Part shown: positions 1 through 12,800 of the stretch, in pieces
How the letters are laid out: each line of letters opens with the position of its first letter
How positions within the stretch are numbered: position 1 is the first letter of the stretch
NCBI RefSeq assembly: GCF_030247195.1
Contig: NC_080670.1
Location: 210,540,546-210,604,545 of the forward strand
DNA: 64,000 bases
Direction: 5' to 3'
DNA from: Topomyia yanbarensis
Lineage: Eukaryota > Arthropoda > Insecta > Diptera > Culicidae
Made by a program: the position numbers and the translations under genes
Notes under the pieces: generated by a model
Told to the model about the DNA's origin: nothing
The model's database searches: none
What the model saw: only the letters and a program-made list of their open reading frames with translations

Positions 1-3000
1 TGGTGGGGGAACACGCACATTCGTTTTAGTTATGATGGTAGTAGCAGCAGAAAGGAATGGAAAAGCAGTGCACGAAAACGAGCGAGAGAAGATAATTTAA
101 ATTCTCTTTCTTTCTTTCCACACATCGTATTTCATATATTGCTTTCTGAAAATTATTTGTTATACACCATAAAATGTAAATTTCAGTTTAACTCTTATTA
201 GAACACAATTAATTGGTCCTGTAAAGAACCGTTTATTGTTTTATTGCGGGAGCATAATTCAGACGCACTCCCCGCGGACACGGTGAGCTAGAAAGCACTA
301 TTTTGCATTCTCGAACAAACCGACCAAGTAGGCATCGTTGGCTTCTCGGGGCATCATTACGACTGAGCTTTGTAAACGTAGCTCGACTTTGCAGTCCTGC
401 ACAATCTCACGACCCAGACGCTGGAACGATAGCCTACTCTGTTGCCCTTTAGTTGGGGCGAAATTCTTGCAGGGCGACAGTTCCTGATCGGGTTGCGATG
501 AGTCACCAGTAGCTGGGGCACTTTTTCCGCCGTCGTCATCGCCGACTGCTTTTCTTCGGTGGACTGGCTGCTTGCTAGTGCTTGAACGAATACGAATGAT
601 GAGAAAAACCGACCGACAGATATTTATATAATCGCGCTAATATGCACTACTATCGCTTTCTCCCTCGTTCTCGTGCCGTGCATGAGCCTTTCCTTTCCGT
701 CCGGCTTCTAATGGCCTAACCAAAGGAATATGCCGTCTTTCCCCCACCAAGTGCTCTCGTCAAGCAACCCAATGCGAATAACCATACGAACAAACATGTA
801 GTGGACCTATATATAAACTTTTCATTATTTTATTGTTCGGTTGGTCTACCATAACGACGGCCCTGTGCGGGATGGGCTGAAAATTTTCACTTTTCCGAGT
901 CGTTTTCGAAAGATTTTTCAAAACTCATTTTTTTGTTATTAGTACATGTTATACATACTTCAAATTTTAATACAGCATAGAGGAACAAATTTTCAACAAA
1001 TTGGCCTAAAAATCAAATCATTCTGTTAAGTATGATAAAAGTTATTAACGTTCAAAATCTGACGCGGCGCCGCAGCCGATATTTTGAAACGGGACCCCTA
1101 TATTGAAACCTTAAATGTATTCTACATTAAAACAATAAAAAACAAGCCCAAGAAAGCAACCGTCATTGATTTGCGTACTTTCGTTCATCTGACACACTCA
1201 AGCAAATCACTTTATAAATGTAGTTATAAAAGCTCGGCGATGGTTTACAATAGCGCGAAATGACGAAAAGAACCACCACTTGTTTTGAAGCATTTTCGAG
1301 GTCATCGAACTTCCATCCTGTGTGTCCGTCGACCACGAAACGACAACGACGCCGCCGCCATCGTTTGACTCAATTAAATGTCGAATATCTTCCACTCAAT
1401 TTCCAAGTAGGCGTTGTGGTTTGTCTACTTAGGGAAAACGAGCGCACGCGCACTGCGGAGGTGTTGACTAATGTGGCTGTTTTGCTAATCAAATAACTTT
1501 CTTCAGCATCGACCCCGTTCGCTGCTGTCGGCGGGGGTTATTCGAAAATGTGCAACGCTACCCCATACGAGTAACGAGCACACATACACACACGCACACG
1601 TACACAAACCGAAACGAAACGGCCTAAAGATGTTTCCTATATTAATTATAGCCTCTCGTTGGCGCAATGGCAGCTACAAGAGGCAGGATTGGTTTGTTTG
1701 TTGGTTTCCTTCCATTCATGTGGGTTATGACAGCCGTCAGCGCCTACCTCGATTTGTTTCATCTTTCGCAATATACATATACTCTCTAGCCTCTACGCCG
1801 GTCGAGGACGGCGGCGCGTGAAGTGACAAGCGGCGCCTGGCGCTTTCAGCCGTTCTTCTGGTGCACTTTCTAGGTTAAGTATTCAAATGAAAGAGGTGAC
1901 CAATCCCACACACGCAGATCGGAACGGTCCATATAGTCCGTACCCCGCGAGAAAGTGCTCTTCGAGTTCCGAGAGCTATTCGATTCAGTGATTTGCAGTG
2001 CTCTGGACAGATCGTTCGAAGTCTGAACAATCGAGAAATCGAACGACACAGCCAGAAACGGTACCACAGGAAACTCGTCCATAATCCGTTTTTATTCCGC
2101 GACTATTGACCCGATGGGAAACGGTAAAACGATATCGGATTGCATGAGACCTCATGGATTGCATCGTCTTCTTCCCTTTACACCCGTTTGTTGAACCCCG
2201 TCCAAACGGGGATCCTATTTAATATCATAACGGCGGCGGCGTCATTGGCTGAGTTGACAATTAACACCGTGCTCGGTTGACTTGAGTTCGTTTGTTCTTT
2301 TTTTTCTGCAAATGTATGTGCACTAGTTGCTGACGGTGATCACCCGATGGTCGCGATATGTCGCTACACGACAAGCACAGGTGGACCACCCCCCCCCCCC
2401 CCCCTTCCTCTCGACGGATGCTACTGTCAGCATTTTCTATATTTAAATCATCACCCATAAAAACTACAGTTAATTTGTTTTGGATTGACCATAAAAGAGC
2501 GAAAGAAATTGCACGAAGCACTGAACGAACGCGCTGTCAATTGCAGATGTGCCAATCAGTGTGCAAAAAAAAAAATGAAAACTGTCGTCGCCTGCTTTGA
2601 GCTACAGGGATCATCAGCAAACTGCGTGAACTGTTGCACACAAAACGTAGAATATGCGTGTTTATGGCAGCTAATCATCCTTCCCAGGAAAACAAAACGA
2701 TGCTACCCTCAAGTAAACCACGATATTTAATACGACGGGAGGCGCCACATGATCGTAAAACTGGCGGACGCATATCAACAGCAAACCCACCGCTAAGTGA
2801 CAGAAGCGGGTGGCAGCGGCGTCGGCGGCGGTGCCGGCCGTTTCTGCGACGACAGCGGCTGCTAGTCAATTTCGCACATATTTTCTAGCTTTTATGGCAT
2901 TTAGCGCGCAGCCGACTGGAATCGAGATTAGAGCTATAATCTTTTTCTCTCTATCTCTATCTCTCTCTCTGCCTATCTGATGTGTATGTGATAATAGATC

Positions 3001-3779
3001 CGTTTCCTTACTCCGGGCAATACGCGCGTTTGACTTTGCACAATTTAAAGTTCAACGAGCCGCGTTCCCGCCCCGGCTCCAGCTGGGGTTTAAGTTATTC
3101 AAACACACGGTGATTATGACGCCCCGCCGGTAGCTTGTTTTTGCTCGATGCCCCCGTGCGGAATCGGTTTCAGTAGCTAGAATTGATTGATCGGGATCAA
3201 TCACTGATATATTTTCTCCTTTTTGTTCCAAACTGTTTTTTTTACAACACAGATAAGAAGTAGAAATTATTGCCTCATTAGCATGGCTAAACTGTGGATA
3301 AGCTATCGGCAAACAGATGGCAGCTTGGGTGGCGGATTCAATTGCAACATATTGGCGATTTGCCGTTGGTTTTTACCAGAGCTCGATTCGCCATTTTCGT
3401 TAGCCCAAGTCGCCTGAAAGTGCCTTTTATTCACCTTAAATCATGAGCTTAAAAACTCTTCGGTCAAATGAAACACAACCTATAAACTTAAAATTCAAAA
3501 AATCGGATTTAAGCGTTCAAATTTTGGGGTATGATGGTAACTCTTTTAAGGCTGCACTATTTCGTTAATAATTTGGCCTACTTCCGCGCGTCGTTTCTAG
3601 CAAAGCATTATCTACTTACTTGAGCACCCTTTCGGCATTGAATATGCCTCGTACATCGATGAAGGGAACATGGGTCTTCTATTCCGTTTCCTTATATGAA
3701 ATGTAACCGCTACAAACAGTCGGCTCCTTGTCTGATTTTTCTGGTATATCACTCTAATTATTAATTTTAAAGCTCTGAA
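1..3779. other. No gene recognised; low-complexity tracts
   Basis: Short open frames occur on both strands but none shows a recognisable domain, splice context or consistent codon pattern. Visible local features are a CA-rich tract near 1579-1606, a run of 16 C at 2389-2404, and a CT-rich tract near 2943-2972. This is either upstream DNA or part of a very large first intron of the sog gene that begins to be visible at 25159. Confidence 0.6.
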
Positions 3780-6047
3780 TTCTAAATTCTAAATTCTAAA
3801 TTCTAAATTCTAAATTCTAAATTCTAAATTCTAAATTCTAAATTCTAAATTCTAAATTCTAAATTTTAAATTTTAAATTCTAAATTCTAAATTCTAAATT
3901 CTAAATTCTAAATTCTAAATTCTAAATTCTAAATTCTAAATTCTAAATTCTAAATTCTAAATTCTAAATTCTAAATTCTAAATTCTAAATTCTAAATTCT
4001 AAATTCTAAATTCTAAATTCTAAATTCTAAATTCTAAATTCTAAATTCTAAATTCTAAATTCTAAATTCTAAATTCTAAATTCTAAATTCTAAATTCTAA
4101 ATTCTAAATTCTAAATTCTAAATTCTAAATTCTAAATTCTAAATTCTAAATTCTAAATTCTAAATTCTAAATTCTAAATTCTAAATTCTAAATTCTAAAT
4201 TCTAAATTCTAAATTCTAAATTCTAAATTCTAAATTCTAAATTCTAAATTCTAAATTCTAAATTCTAAATTCTAAATTCTAAATTCTAAATTCTAAATTC
4301 TAAATTCTAAATTCTAAATTCTAAATTCTAAATTCTAAATTCTAAATTCTAAATTCTAAATTCTAAATTCTAAATTCTAAATTCTAAATTCTAAATTCTA
4401 AATTCTAAATTCTAAATTCTAAATTCTAAATTCTAAATTCTAAATTCTAAATTCTAAATTCTAAATTCTAAATTCTAAATTCTAAATTCTAAATTCTAAA
4501 TTCTAAATTCTAAATTCTAAATTCTAAATTCTAAATTCTAAATTCTAAATTCTAAATTCTAAATTCTAAATTCTAAATTCTAAATTCTAAATTCTAAATT
4601 CTAAATTCTAAATTCTAAATTCTAAATTCTAAATTCTAAATTCTAAATTCTAAATTCTAAATTCTAAATTCTAAATTCTAAATTCTAAATTCTAAATTCT
4701 AAATTCTAAATTCTAAATTCTAAATTTTAAATTTTAAATTCTAAATTCTAAATTCTAAATTCTAAATTCTAAATTCTAAATTCTAAATTCTAAATTCTAA
4801 ATTCTAAATTCTAAATTCTAAATTCTAAATTCTAAATTCTAAATTCTAAATTCTAAATTCTAAATTCTAAATTCTAAATTCTAAATTCTAAATTCTAAAT
4901 TCTAAATTCTAAATTCTAAATTCTAAATTCTAAATTCTAAATTCTAAATTCTAAATTCTAAATTCTAAATTCTAAATTCTAAATTCTAAATTCTAAATTC
5001 TAAATTCTAAATTCTAAATTCTAAATTCTAAATTCTAAATTCTAAATTCTAAATTCTAAATTCTAAATTCTAAATTCTAAATTCTAAATTCTAAATTCTA
5101 AATTCTAAATTCTAAATTCTAAATTCTAAATTCTAAATTCTAAATTCTAAATTCTAAATTCTAAATTCTAAATTCTAAATTCTAAATTCTAAATTCTAAA
5201 TTCTAAATTCTAAATTCTAAATTCTAAATTCTAAATTCTAAATTCTAAATTCTAAATTCTAAATTCTAAATTCTAAATTCTAAATTCTAAATTCTAAATT
5301 CTAAATTCTAAATTCTAAATTCTAAATTCTAAATTCTAAATTCTAAATTCTAAATTCTAAATTCTAAATTCTAAATTCTAAATTCTAAATTCTAAATTCT
5401 AAATTCTAAATTCTAAATTCTAAATTCTAAATTCTAAATTCTAAATTCTAAATTCTAAATTCTAAATTCTAAATTCTAAATTCTAAATTCTAAATTCTAA
5501 ATTCTAAATTCTAAATTCTAAATTCTAAATTCTAAATTCTAAATTCTAAATTCTAAATTCTAAATTCTAAATTCTAAATTCTAAATTCTAAATTCTAAAT
5601 TCTAAATTCTAAATTCTAAATTCTAAATTCTAAATTCTAAATTCTAAATTCTAAATTCTAAATTCTAAATTCTAAATTCTAAATTCTAAATTCTAAATTC
5701 TAAATTCTAAATTCTAAATTCTAAATTCTAAATTCTAAATTCTAAATTCTAAATTCTAAATTCTAAATTCTAAATTCTAAATTCTAAATTCTAAATTCTA
5801 AATTCTAAATTCTAAATTCTAAATTCTAAATTCTAAATTCTAAATTCTAAATTCTAAATTCTAAATTCTAAATTCTAAATTCTAAATTCTAAATTCTAAA
5901 TTCTAAATTCTAAATTCTAAATTCTAAATTCTAAATTCTAAATTCTAAATTCTAAATTCTAAATTCTAAATTCTAAATTCTAAATTCTAAATTCTAAATT
6001 CTAAATTCTAAATTCTAAATTCTAAATTCTAAATTCTAAATTCTAAA

Positions 6048-6446
6048 TTCGAAATTCGAAATTCGAAATTCGAAATTCGAAATTCGAAATTCGAAATTCG
6101 AAATTCGAAATTCGAAATTCGAAATTCGAAATTCGAAATTCGAAATTCGAAATTCGAAATTCGAAATTCGAAATTCGAAATTCGAAATTCGAAATTCGAA
6201 ATTCGAAATTCGAAATTCGAAATTCGAAATTCGAAATTCGAAATTCGAAATTCGAAATTCGAAATTCGAAATTCGAAATTCGAAATTCGAAATTCGAAAT
6301 TCGAAATTCGAAATTCGAAATTCGAAATTCGAAATTCGAAATTCGAAATTCGAAATTCGAAATTCGAAATTCGAAATTCGAAATTCGAAATTCGAAATTC
6401 GAAATTCGAAATTCGAAATTCGAAATTCGAAATTCGAAATTCGAAA
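6048..6446. repeat. TTCGAAA variant block inside the heptamer array
   Basis: Fifty-seven consecutive units carry a T-to-G change at the fourth position, which creates a CpG and a 6-bp palindrome (TTCGAA) in every unit. The sharp edge indicates amplification of one variant rather than scattered mutation. Confidence 0.95.
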
Positions 6447-6502
6447 TTTGAAATTTGAAATTTGAAATTTGAAATTTGAAATTTGAAATTTGAAATTTGA
6501 AA
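6447..6502. repeat. TTTGAAA variant block inside the heptamer array
   Basis: Exactly eight units (56 bp) in which the CpG cytosine of TTCGAAA is replaced by T. The block has TTCGAAA on both sides, so it arose within that block and spread locally. Confidence 0.95.
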
Positions 6503-6551
6503 TTCGAAATTCGAAATTCTAAATTCTAAATTCTAAATCCTAAATTCTAAA

Positions 6552-8490
6552 CTTCCTAAACATACAGTTTAACAGTCAAGAATGAAGAATTTCTGAATTA
6601 AAAATATGAATGCTAGAAATAATGAAAAAAATTCAAGATTCTAGCGCCATAAAGCTCAAGAATTTTAAAATTCCAGGCTTCTAAAATGTTAGTATCTTAA
6701 AACTATAGTGTCCGAAGGTTCTGTGGAAATGTCGAAGTTCCAAAAGTCTTATTTGCACAGTAGCCAATTCCAGGAACTTAAATGTCATAGTTCCAAATTA
6801 TTTGAATTTGAATCCTTAAAGTCTCCAGATTCAAAATTACACAGCCCCCAAATTTCAGTGTCATAGTTATCATATTTAAGAATCTCATAAGTACCAAGAT
6901 CCTAAAATTATAGTGTCCAGAAATTCCAGTGTCCCTAGATACTAGAATTTCGACTTTTTAGTTTCCAAAAGCTCTATGGCACCAAATTCTATAGTCTCAA
7001 TAGTTCACAGCTATAAATTTCTGAAGGCCCGAAATCCCAGAGTTCCAAATTTCCAGCACCCCAGGAATCCTAAGACCTACAACCCCATGGTAACCAAATT
7101 CAAGATCATGTAATACCAGATTTCAAAAAATCCTAGGTTTCAAATTTTTAATACTAAATTTCATCAGTCTACAAACTGAAAAGTACCAGAAGTTCAAATT
7201 CCTAGTGATTAAATTTTTCGAAGTCTCAAAATTCGAAGGCCCCAAAGCTTCTCTAGTCCTCAAATTAAAAAAAAATGCATGATATTACAGGCCCAAAATT
7301 CCAGTGTCCACAAATTCCAAAGGCTGCAAAATTCTAGAGACTGAAACTTGTTATCTCGAAAGACGAAACCCCTTAGTCCAAATATTTCGTGTCCAGATAT
7401 TCCAGCGTCTTAAAATTGTAGAGTCCTAAAATGTCAGAGTTTCGAATTTCCGGTCGAAAAATTCCAATGTTACAAAAGCTCCAGTGTCCAGTGAATCCAG
7501 AGTATCAAATTTCCTTAAGGCTCCAAATTCCAGTTCCAGCATTCCTTAGACCCAAAATTTCAGTGTCGTGTAAACATCCTCGGAGAAATCTTTAATCGTA
7601 TACTGACAGAGAAGGCAGATATTCGAAGGGCGTCTGTTCTCCAAGCGACTCTAAACAGCGTCTGTCCCGGAAAGTATGACTGAAGAGGAATGGCGGTGAC
7701 TTATCAGCTATATCAAATCACGAGGCTGGTTAGGTTTCGGGAAAACAGGCATATAATTACTGATTCCTACAATCTCAGAACATCAAAGTTCATCAGTCAA
7801 GAGTGAAGAATTCCTGACCTCAAAATTTTGAATGAGTGCTAGAAATAATGAATAATTTCACAGTTTCAGGGTCCTCAAAACTGTAGGGCATCAAGATATT
7901 TCTTAGTTTCAAAATTCGAAAGTTGCAAAATTTTAAAATTGTGCATTTGCAGAGCCATGAGTACCAACATTCGTGAGTCCCAGGTTCCTTATTCAACAGT
8001 AGCTAAATTTCAGATCACCAAAATTTCATCGTCTTCAAATCTGTGTTCCAAAATGCTAGAGTCAAGTTTCTCGTGTCCACAACTTCTCATAGTCTACAGC
8101 TCCAAAATACCTTAAATAGTTCTCAAAATCCTAGATTCTCAAATTTCCAGGGCCCCAAAAATCCTAAGACCTGCAATTCCATAGTCCCCAAACTCACGAA
8201 TCATGTAATATAATCATGTCCCAAATTTTAGAGCCCTCAATTCCTGAATTCCAAAATTTCAAAGATCCAAAGCTTCAGTGTTGTAAATTCAATTTTGAGT
8301 CTCAAAATTCTGGGGTCCAAAATTTCCAGATGCTCAAAAGCTCCAATCCTAACATTCTGGGACTCCGTAATGTTGGGATTAGAATTCTTAACGTCTGGAA
8401 ATATGAAATTTCTTTCAATATTATGCGGAGATACAAAATTCCAAAATTTAAAAAAATCCGTGCATTCGTAGTTCCACACGTGACAAGCTC
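6552..8490. repeat. Decayed repeat field next to the heptamer array
   Basis: The region is filled with imperfect recurrences of short motifs such as CCAAAATTCCAG, AGTCCTAAAATT and TTCCAGTGTCC at irregular 15-25 bp spacing, all sharing the AAATTC core of the adjacent array. A stretch at about 7570-7760 lacks the motif and looks like an insertion. The open frames here (for example 8216-8500 and its antisense) are by-products of the repeat. Interpretation as an old, eroded minisatellite is inference. Confidence 0.6.
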
Positions 8491-8492
8491 GA

Positions 8493-8560
8493 ATCGGTGA
8501 CCACACCGTCGATTTCAACGTTGTTAGCGGAAATGTGAACGTGGTGGACTATCATAAAAA
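8493..8560. repeat. Divergent copy of a dispersed ~70-bp motif
   Basis: GGTGACCACACCGTCGATTT and the following ACGTGGTGGACTATC resemble the better-conserved copies at 14129-14202 and 19188-19261. The match is by eye and much weaker than between those two. Confidence 0.35.
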
Positions 8561-9402
8561 AAACTAACAGAATGTGGCAATTCTGAGCTTATCTTGGCGA
8601 AGTTTTGAAATATCTGTTGCGTCAGCTCTTTCGAATTCTTTAGAATTCTTAACGGATTATCTTTGATCTGAAAGAAGACTACTCTAGATATGGTCCGATC
8701 GAGTTTGATGTGTCCAGCAGAAAGCGAAATTTTTTAAGAATGCGAAGACAGAAAACAAATTAGGGGAGATATAGTACATTGAAAGACAAGTCACTAAGCC
8801 CGAGTGTAGTAGAACAAGCTAGTAAACAACTTTATCAGCAATAGATCACAAAAGTATGTTTGTTTCACTCGCATGTGAAAAAAGAATCTTGTGACGGCAA
8901 CCAGCTCACCACAGGTTGACCCCAGCCAAGACCTTTGGAGAGTGCTGACATTTTTATATGCTTTATAAGTCAAGCAATTATAAGCCATAAAATATGTCAG
9001 CTGAAGTAAGCCATTTATATGTACACGCTATTTTTTTTTCAAAGCTCTCTCTGCCAAAGTAATCACCAAAGGAGCGCAAAATTGCGACTCCACCAAGGGT
9101 ACCAGAAGAACACGCTACGTCCCTGTAAATGAGTTCATAAACTAATTGCTCGAGCTGCCTACTACTATCCACCTTAAACCTTAATCCTCCTCTCTGTTTA
9201 AATTTGTTTCTCTTCCATTTCTTTCCTCTTCATTCTCAATAATACCCACTTAAGTTTTGGTTACAGAATATTTTACGTTGCAATTTGAATACAGTAAAAT
9301 CGATTTAGAGTAAAGCAAACCAATAATTTGGAGCTCGACCAAATGTCTTAATTTCGGCGAATGAAAACATTGAGAGCGTCTTAAAAATTACGGCGGCAGA
9401 CT
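8561..9402. other. No feature recognised
   Basis: AT-rich sequence without a domain-bearing open frame or repeat that I can identify. Confidence 0.5.
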
Positions 9403-9568
9403 CAAAAAGTGCTGCAGTCGAAACCGCCACCAACTTGCCAGCGACTTCAAACGCCTTCTAAACACCCGAGCGATTCTAACTGAACGCGACCCTCCTACTT
9501 GGTGCTGTTTAAAAGGTGCTTGAATTCGCTGGCAAATCGGAGGCGGTTTCAATTGCAACTTTTTGCTG
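9403..9568. repeat. Short foldback element
   Basis: The left arm (about 9403-9466) and the right arm (about 9505-9568) are inverted copies. GAAACCGCCACCAACTTGCC on the left corresponds to GAAACCGCCTCCGATTTGCC on the reverse strand at the right, and the similarity continues on both sides. The loop is about 40 bp. It is a MITE-like foldback unit; no target duplication was established. Confidence 0.7.
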
Positions 9569-9627
9569 GACTGTCGTCATTTATCGCAGCCAATATGGAT
9601 CTTCATTGGTATGGGGATTTTTGAATT

Positions 9628-9885
9628 TGCTGGTGTGCATTAAAGTCGCTGAATTTCTAGTATAAAGACTCATCATATCTATGGTTTGTTTACCATTTAT
9701 CTGTCAGTGTGAGACCTGTCAATGGCCTTCGCTTGAGAAGGGTTTGAAGAGATTTTCCTTGGATTGAGAGTTTTTGATAGGTCTCGTGCTCGATTAGAGT
9801 GATACTGACAGATAAATGGTAAACAAACGATTGAGATGGTGAGTCTTATACCAGATATTCATCGTCGTTAATGCAAATCATACTG
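9628..9885. repeat. Foldback (MITE-like) element with ~90-bp arms
   Basis: The left arm contains GGTTTGTTTACCATTTATCT followed by GTCAG. The right arm contains its near-perfect inverted copy ending in AAACAAACGATTGAG. The inversion extends outward through TATAAAGACTCA / TGAGTCTTATA and further to GTGCATTA / TAATGCA, and inward to GAGACCT / AGGTCTC. The unpaired centre is only about 60 bp. It lies 60 bp from the foldback at 9403-9568; the two may be parts of one larger element. Confidence 0.75.
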
Positions 9886-12800
9886 TGCATTTACCGGTTA
9901 TCAACAGGGCGAACGAATACGTCACCAGATACGCAATTTAACAGACCAACTGTCAGTTTGATAGCAACAATCCACTATCGATGCAGATGAAAAACGAGAT
10001 TTTTATTTCAAATTTTAAATGTTAACGGTCGTAAAAAGTACGAAACTCATCTCGGCATTGGTCTGACCTATTGAAACTAACCGGGAAGCATTTTCCAAAA
10101 CCTTCACGGGTATCGGGGACCTTGACCGGGAACTCCAAATGACAACCGTCGGACATCGCAGGCGGTAAACAGCACTGCGCAGTTACCTTTCGATTCCGAG
10201 ACGGAGACGACCGCGTGCCAGTCATTCTGCTGACCCCCCCCCCCTCCTTCTGGTTCTACTGCTGCTCCTCATCTCATCGTAGAAGAAGCAGTCCGGGATC
10301 ATAAAACGCACCGCACGCCGGACCCAGTAAAACCAGGAACAGATTTGGTCGGTGTCTATGTGTGCATGTGTGTGTGTGATAATTAATTTTATTTTTATGC
10401 TCTCGATTTTCCTCGTGTTTCCGCTTTGGCAGGTTCGCCGAAATCATAACTTTTTATTTTGCGCAGCAGTCACCAAACACGAAACCATTCGTCTTCACTA
10501 GCGGAGAGGAAAAGGAGTTGTAAAAATATATATACAAGCACGGCAGGCGACTCAGAATCCTAATTCGATTATGAATTGTCGTTTGCCCATTGGTTGGTCG
10601 GATACCGAATGTGGAAAATTTACGACCTTACCGTGCCCTCACCGATGTTATTTTTTGGCGGGGACTATGAGACGACGGTGCCGACCGAGATGGGGCCAAT
10701 CGATCGAGTCGATACGTGTGACAAGATCACCCCGGTAGGTGTCGGTAACGATCAGAGCAATGATTTATAGCCTGTCTATAAATAACACTGTTCGTCGTTT
10801 CCCGGTGAGGGGACAGTAAATCATGATGCTTGCGGGCAGATAAAAACCCTGGAAAACGACGGCGGAAATGCAGCTATCAATCTTAATCGGTTTTGAGGTC
10901 GTTGACAGTTCGGCAAATACTGCATGGTTTATGGTTGATCGTATTAGAAGCCGCTTCGCCGCGCTTCAGAGGCTTATCGGAGCCGGAGCCCCGATTCTAA
11001 TCAAATCGATCAGCAAACATAGCGCTCAGGGTACAGGAATGCAGTCGGTCAACATCGGTGATTGGCACTCGGCGCTGACTGTAGCCCCCTTCCTCCTGCC
11101 CAAAAGTAGTCGATAAATTCATTCACAAACACTTCCTTTCCGTCGGATTTTCGCTTATTTACGCTGAAACAAGAGCCGCTTTGTTTTGAATAGGAACATT
11201 GTTTACATTGGCAGGAGGGATTTTTCCCGCATATCTAGCGTAGTGCAACAATCACAGCGGGATCTAAACGTGAGAGTTGTTTAGAGAAGCAGCTCTCGGG
11301 GTTTGTTTCGGTTGGCCTTAGCCGTTTCTTTGTTTTCTGCTCGACGCAGCAAATTTCATTCATACTTCTCGGAAGGTTTCCGTCGGTCATTCCATTCATA
11401 ATAGTTGGAAGGAGAGAGGAAGCAACAACAGCAACAACAACATCAAACAACAAAAAAACAATCACTAAACAGTTGAACACCGGTCCGGTTAATGACGGTT
11501 CCGATGAGGGATGATAGTGTACAGCAGTAGGCTGCGGCAGACTTTGTGTCGGCAGATGAGAAGCCGATATAGAAGAAAGGTGGGTCAAAGCAAGCGCGCA
11601 TGGAGACAAAACACGCACCAGAACACGAACAGATTAAGCTGCGTTCGGTGAGCTCTCGGTACGAGACAAGAGACAATCCCACAACACGTTTGTAAAGCAT
11701 CGCCTCGGGAGAGAAGACTTTTCCTCCAGAGTCCAGCTTATTGTTCAATCTTTGCGTTCTTCTTCTTTCGTAGGTTCGTCGGTTAGTTGCTCAATTGTAC
11801 ACACTCTCTCTCTCTTTTTCTCTTCCGCTTTCGATCTCCAGGTATTTTTTGTTAAATATTTTCGAACAATCGAACGATCTATGTCGTAAGGGGAAAGGCG
11901 ATCGCGAGGGGTGAAACGAAAGAATTTAAGAATGAGCTGAGCCAGACCATTAGCCGCCGATTTTACCTAGTAATTTTTCTTCTTCCATCTTCGGTCTTTT
12001 CGCAGCTAGTTTTGGGTTTCAGCTCGGATCTGTTCCTCGCACCTCTCTCGCATTCGGTATATGACACTTTTATGATCCCGTAAAATGAGGCACCGAAGCA
12101 TGAAGATAATCATCATAAAACGATTTCAAAGATCGCCCACGCAGTCGTTGGTTATCGCAGCTTCGGCGAACCATCGCCGTCATTGTCCACCGATCCACAG
12201 GTCAGTTATGATTAATTACGGGAAAATAAATTGAATTTACACCTCCGGACCCCTCACGCGCGCCCGCACACTGTTTTGATGGATGATGATCTGTCCCCTC
12301 CCCGCTGAGAAGATGAAGCGGCTATCGCACGGAATCGCCGAAATGTGGTGAGTCATTCCCGGTGCCATTGGAGATGTGCGCTTCCAGACCGCCGTAGCCA
12401 GTCGCCGCCTACTGGCCGGTCGAAATAAACTGATGTAATCGTGTCGTAGCGGAGGCGGTCTGCCCGCGGTTAGAACGCCTGTGGTCGAATTATTTACGCC
12501 CTATACCATCACTGGGGGGGCGAGGTTAGCTTGTTTGTTTCGAATTTTAATTCGCTCGCAAAACCGCATCCGCCAAACTGAACAGTGTCTTCCAGTGTCC
12601 GTGCATCACTGCAGCCGCAGCAGCAGCAGGAATCCGCGTGAGAAACAAGGGACGTATAATTAGAGACCATTGCCAGTCGAAGTAGATTTCTCACCGGACT
12701 AAAACAAGTTTCCCGGTTCAGCGGTCCGGATAGATATGGCAATCGGCTGCCTCCCGATGGACGTGCAGAAATGCGTGGCGTTCTGCGGTAAAGGCCCCGG

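Larger units (their letters stand above)
3780..6551. repeat. Heptanucleotide satellite array (TTCTAAA)n
   Basis: An almost perfect 7-bp tandem array. From 3780 to 6047 it is 324 units of TTCTAAA. It then switches abruptly to TTCGAAA (6048-6446) and TTTGAAA (6447-6502), returns to TTCGAAA for two units, and finishes with a few TTCTAAA/TCCTAAA units to 6551. Paired TTTTAAA variants occur at 3864-3877 and again at 4725-4738, exactly 861 bp (123 units) apart. The array is read directly from the sequence. Its size may be limited by assembly, and no function is implied. Confidence 0.97.

Noticed and set aside
6048..6446. Heat-shock-element-like TTC/GAA spacing in the TTCGAAA block
   Set aside because: Heat-shock elements need two-base spacing between GAA and TTC units. 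Here the spacing is 0 and 1.
3780..6551. CRISPR-like or telomeric array
   Set aside because: There are no unique spacers, so it is not CRISPR. The unit is not the insect telomere repeat TTAGG, and the array is internal.
8216..8518. 94- and 93-codon open frames on both strands
   Set aside because: They arise from the decayed AAATTC-rich repeat field. The translated products only mirror the repeat.
11235..11618. 127-codon minus-strand frame with a short hydrophobic stretch
   Set aside because: No homology recognised, composition driven by CAACAACA repeats, no splice or promoter context.
12084..12199. Candidate sog first exon (ATG to CAG/GTCAGT)
   Set aside because: The frame opened by the ATG ends in phase 2, while the visible exon at 25159 requires phase 1, and the peptide lacks a convincing hydrophobic segment.
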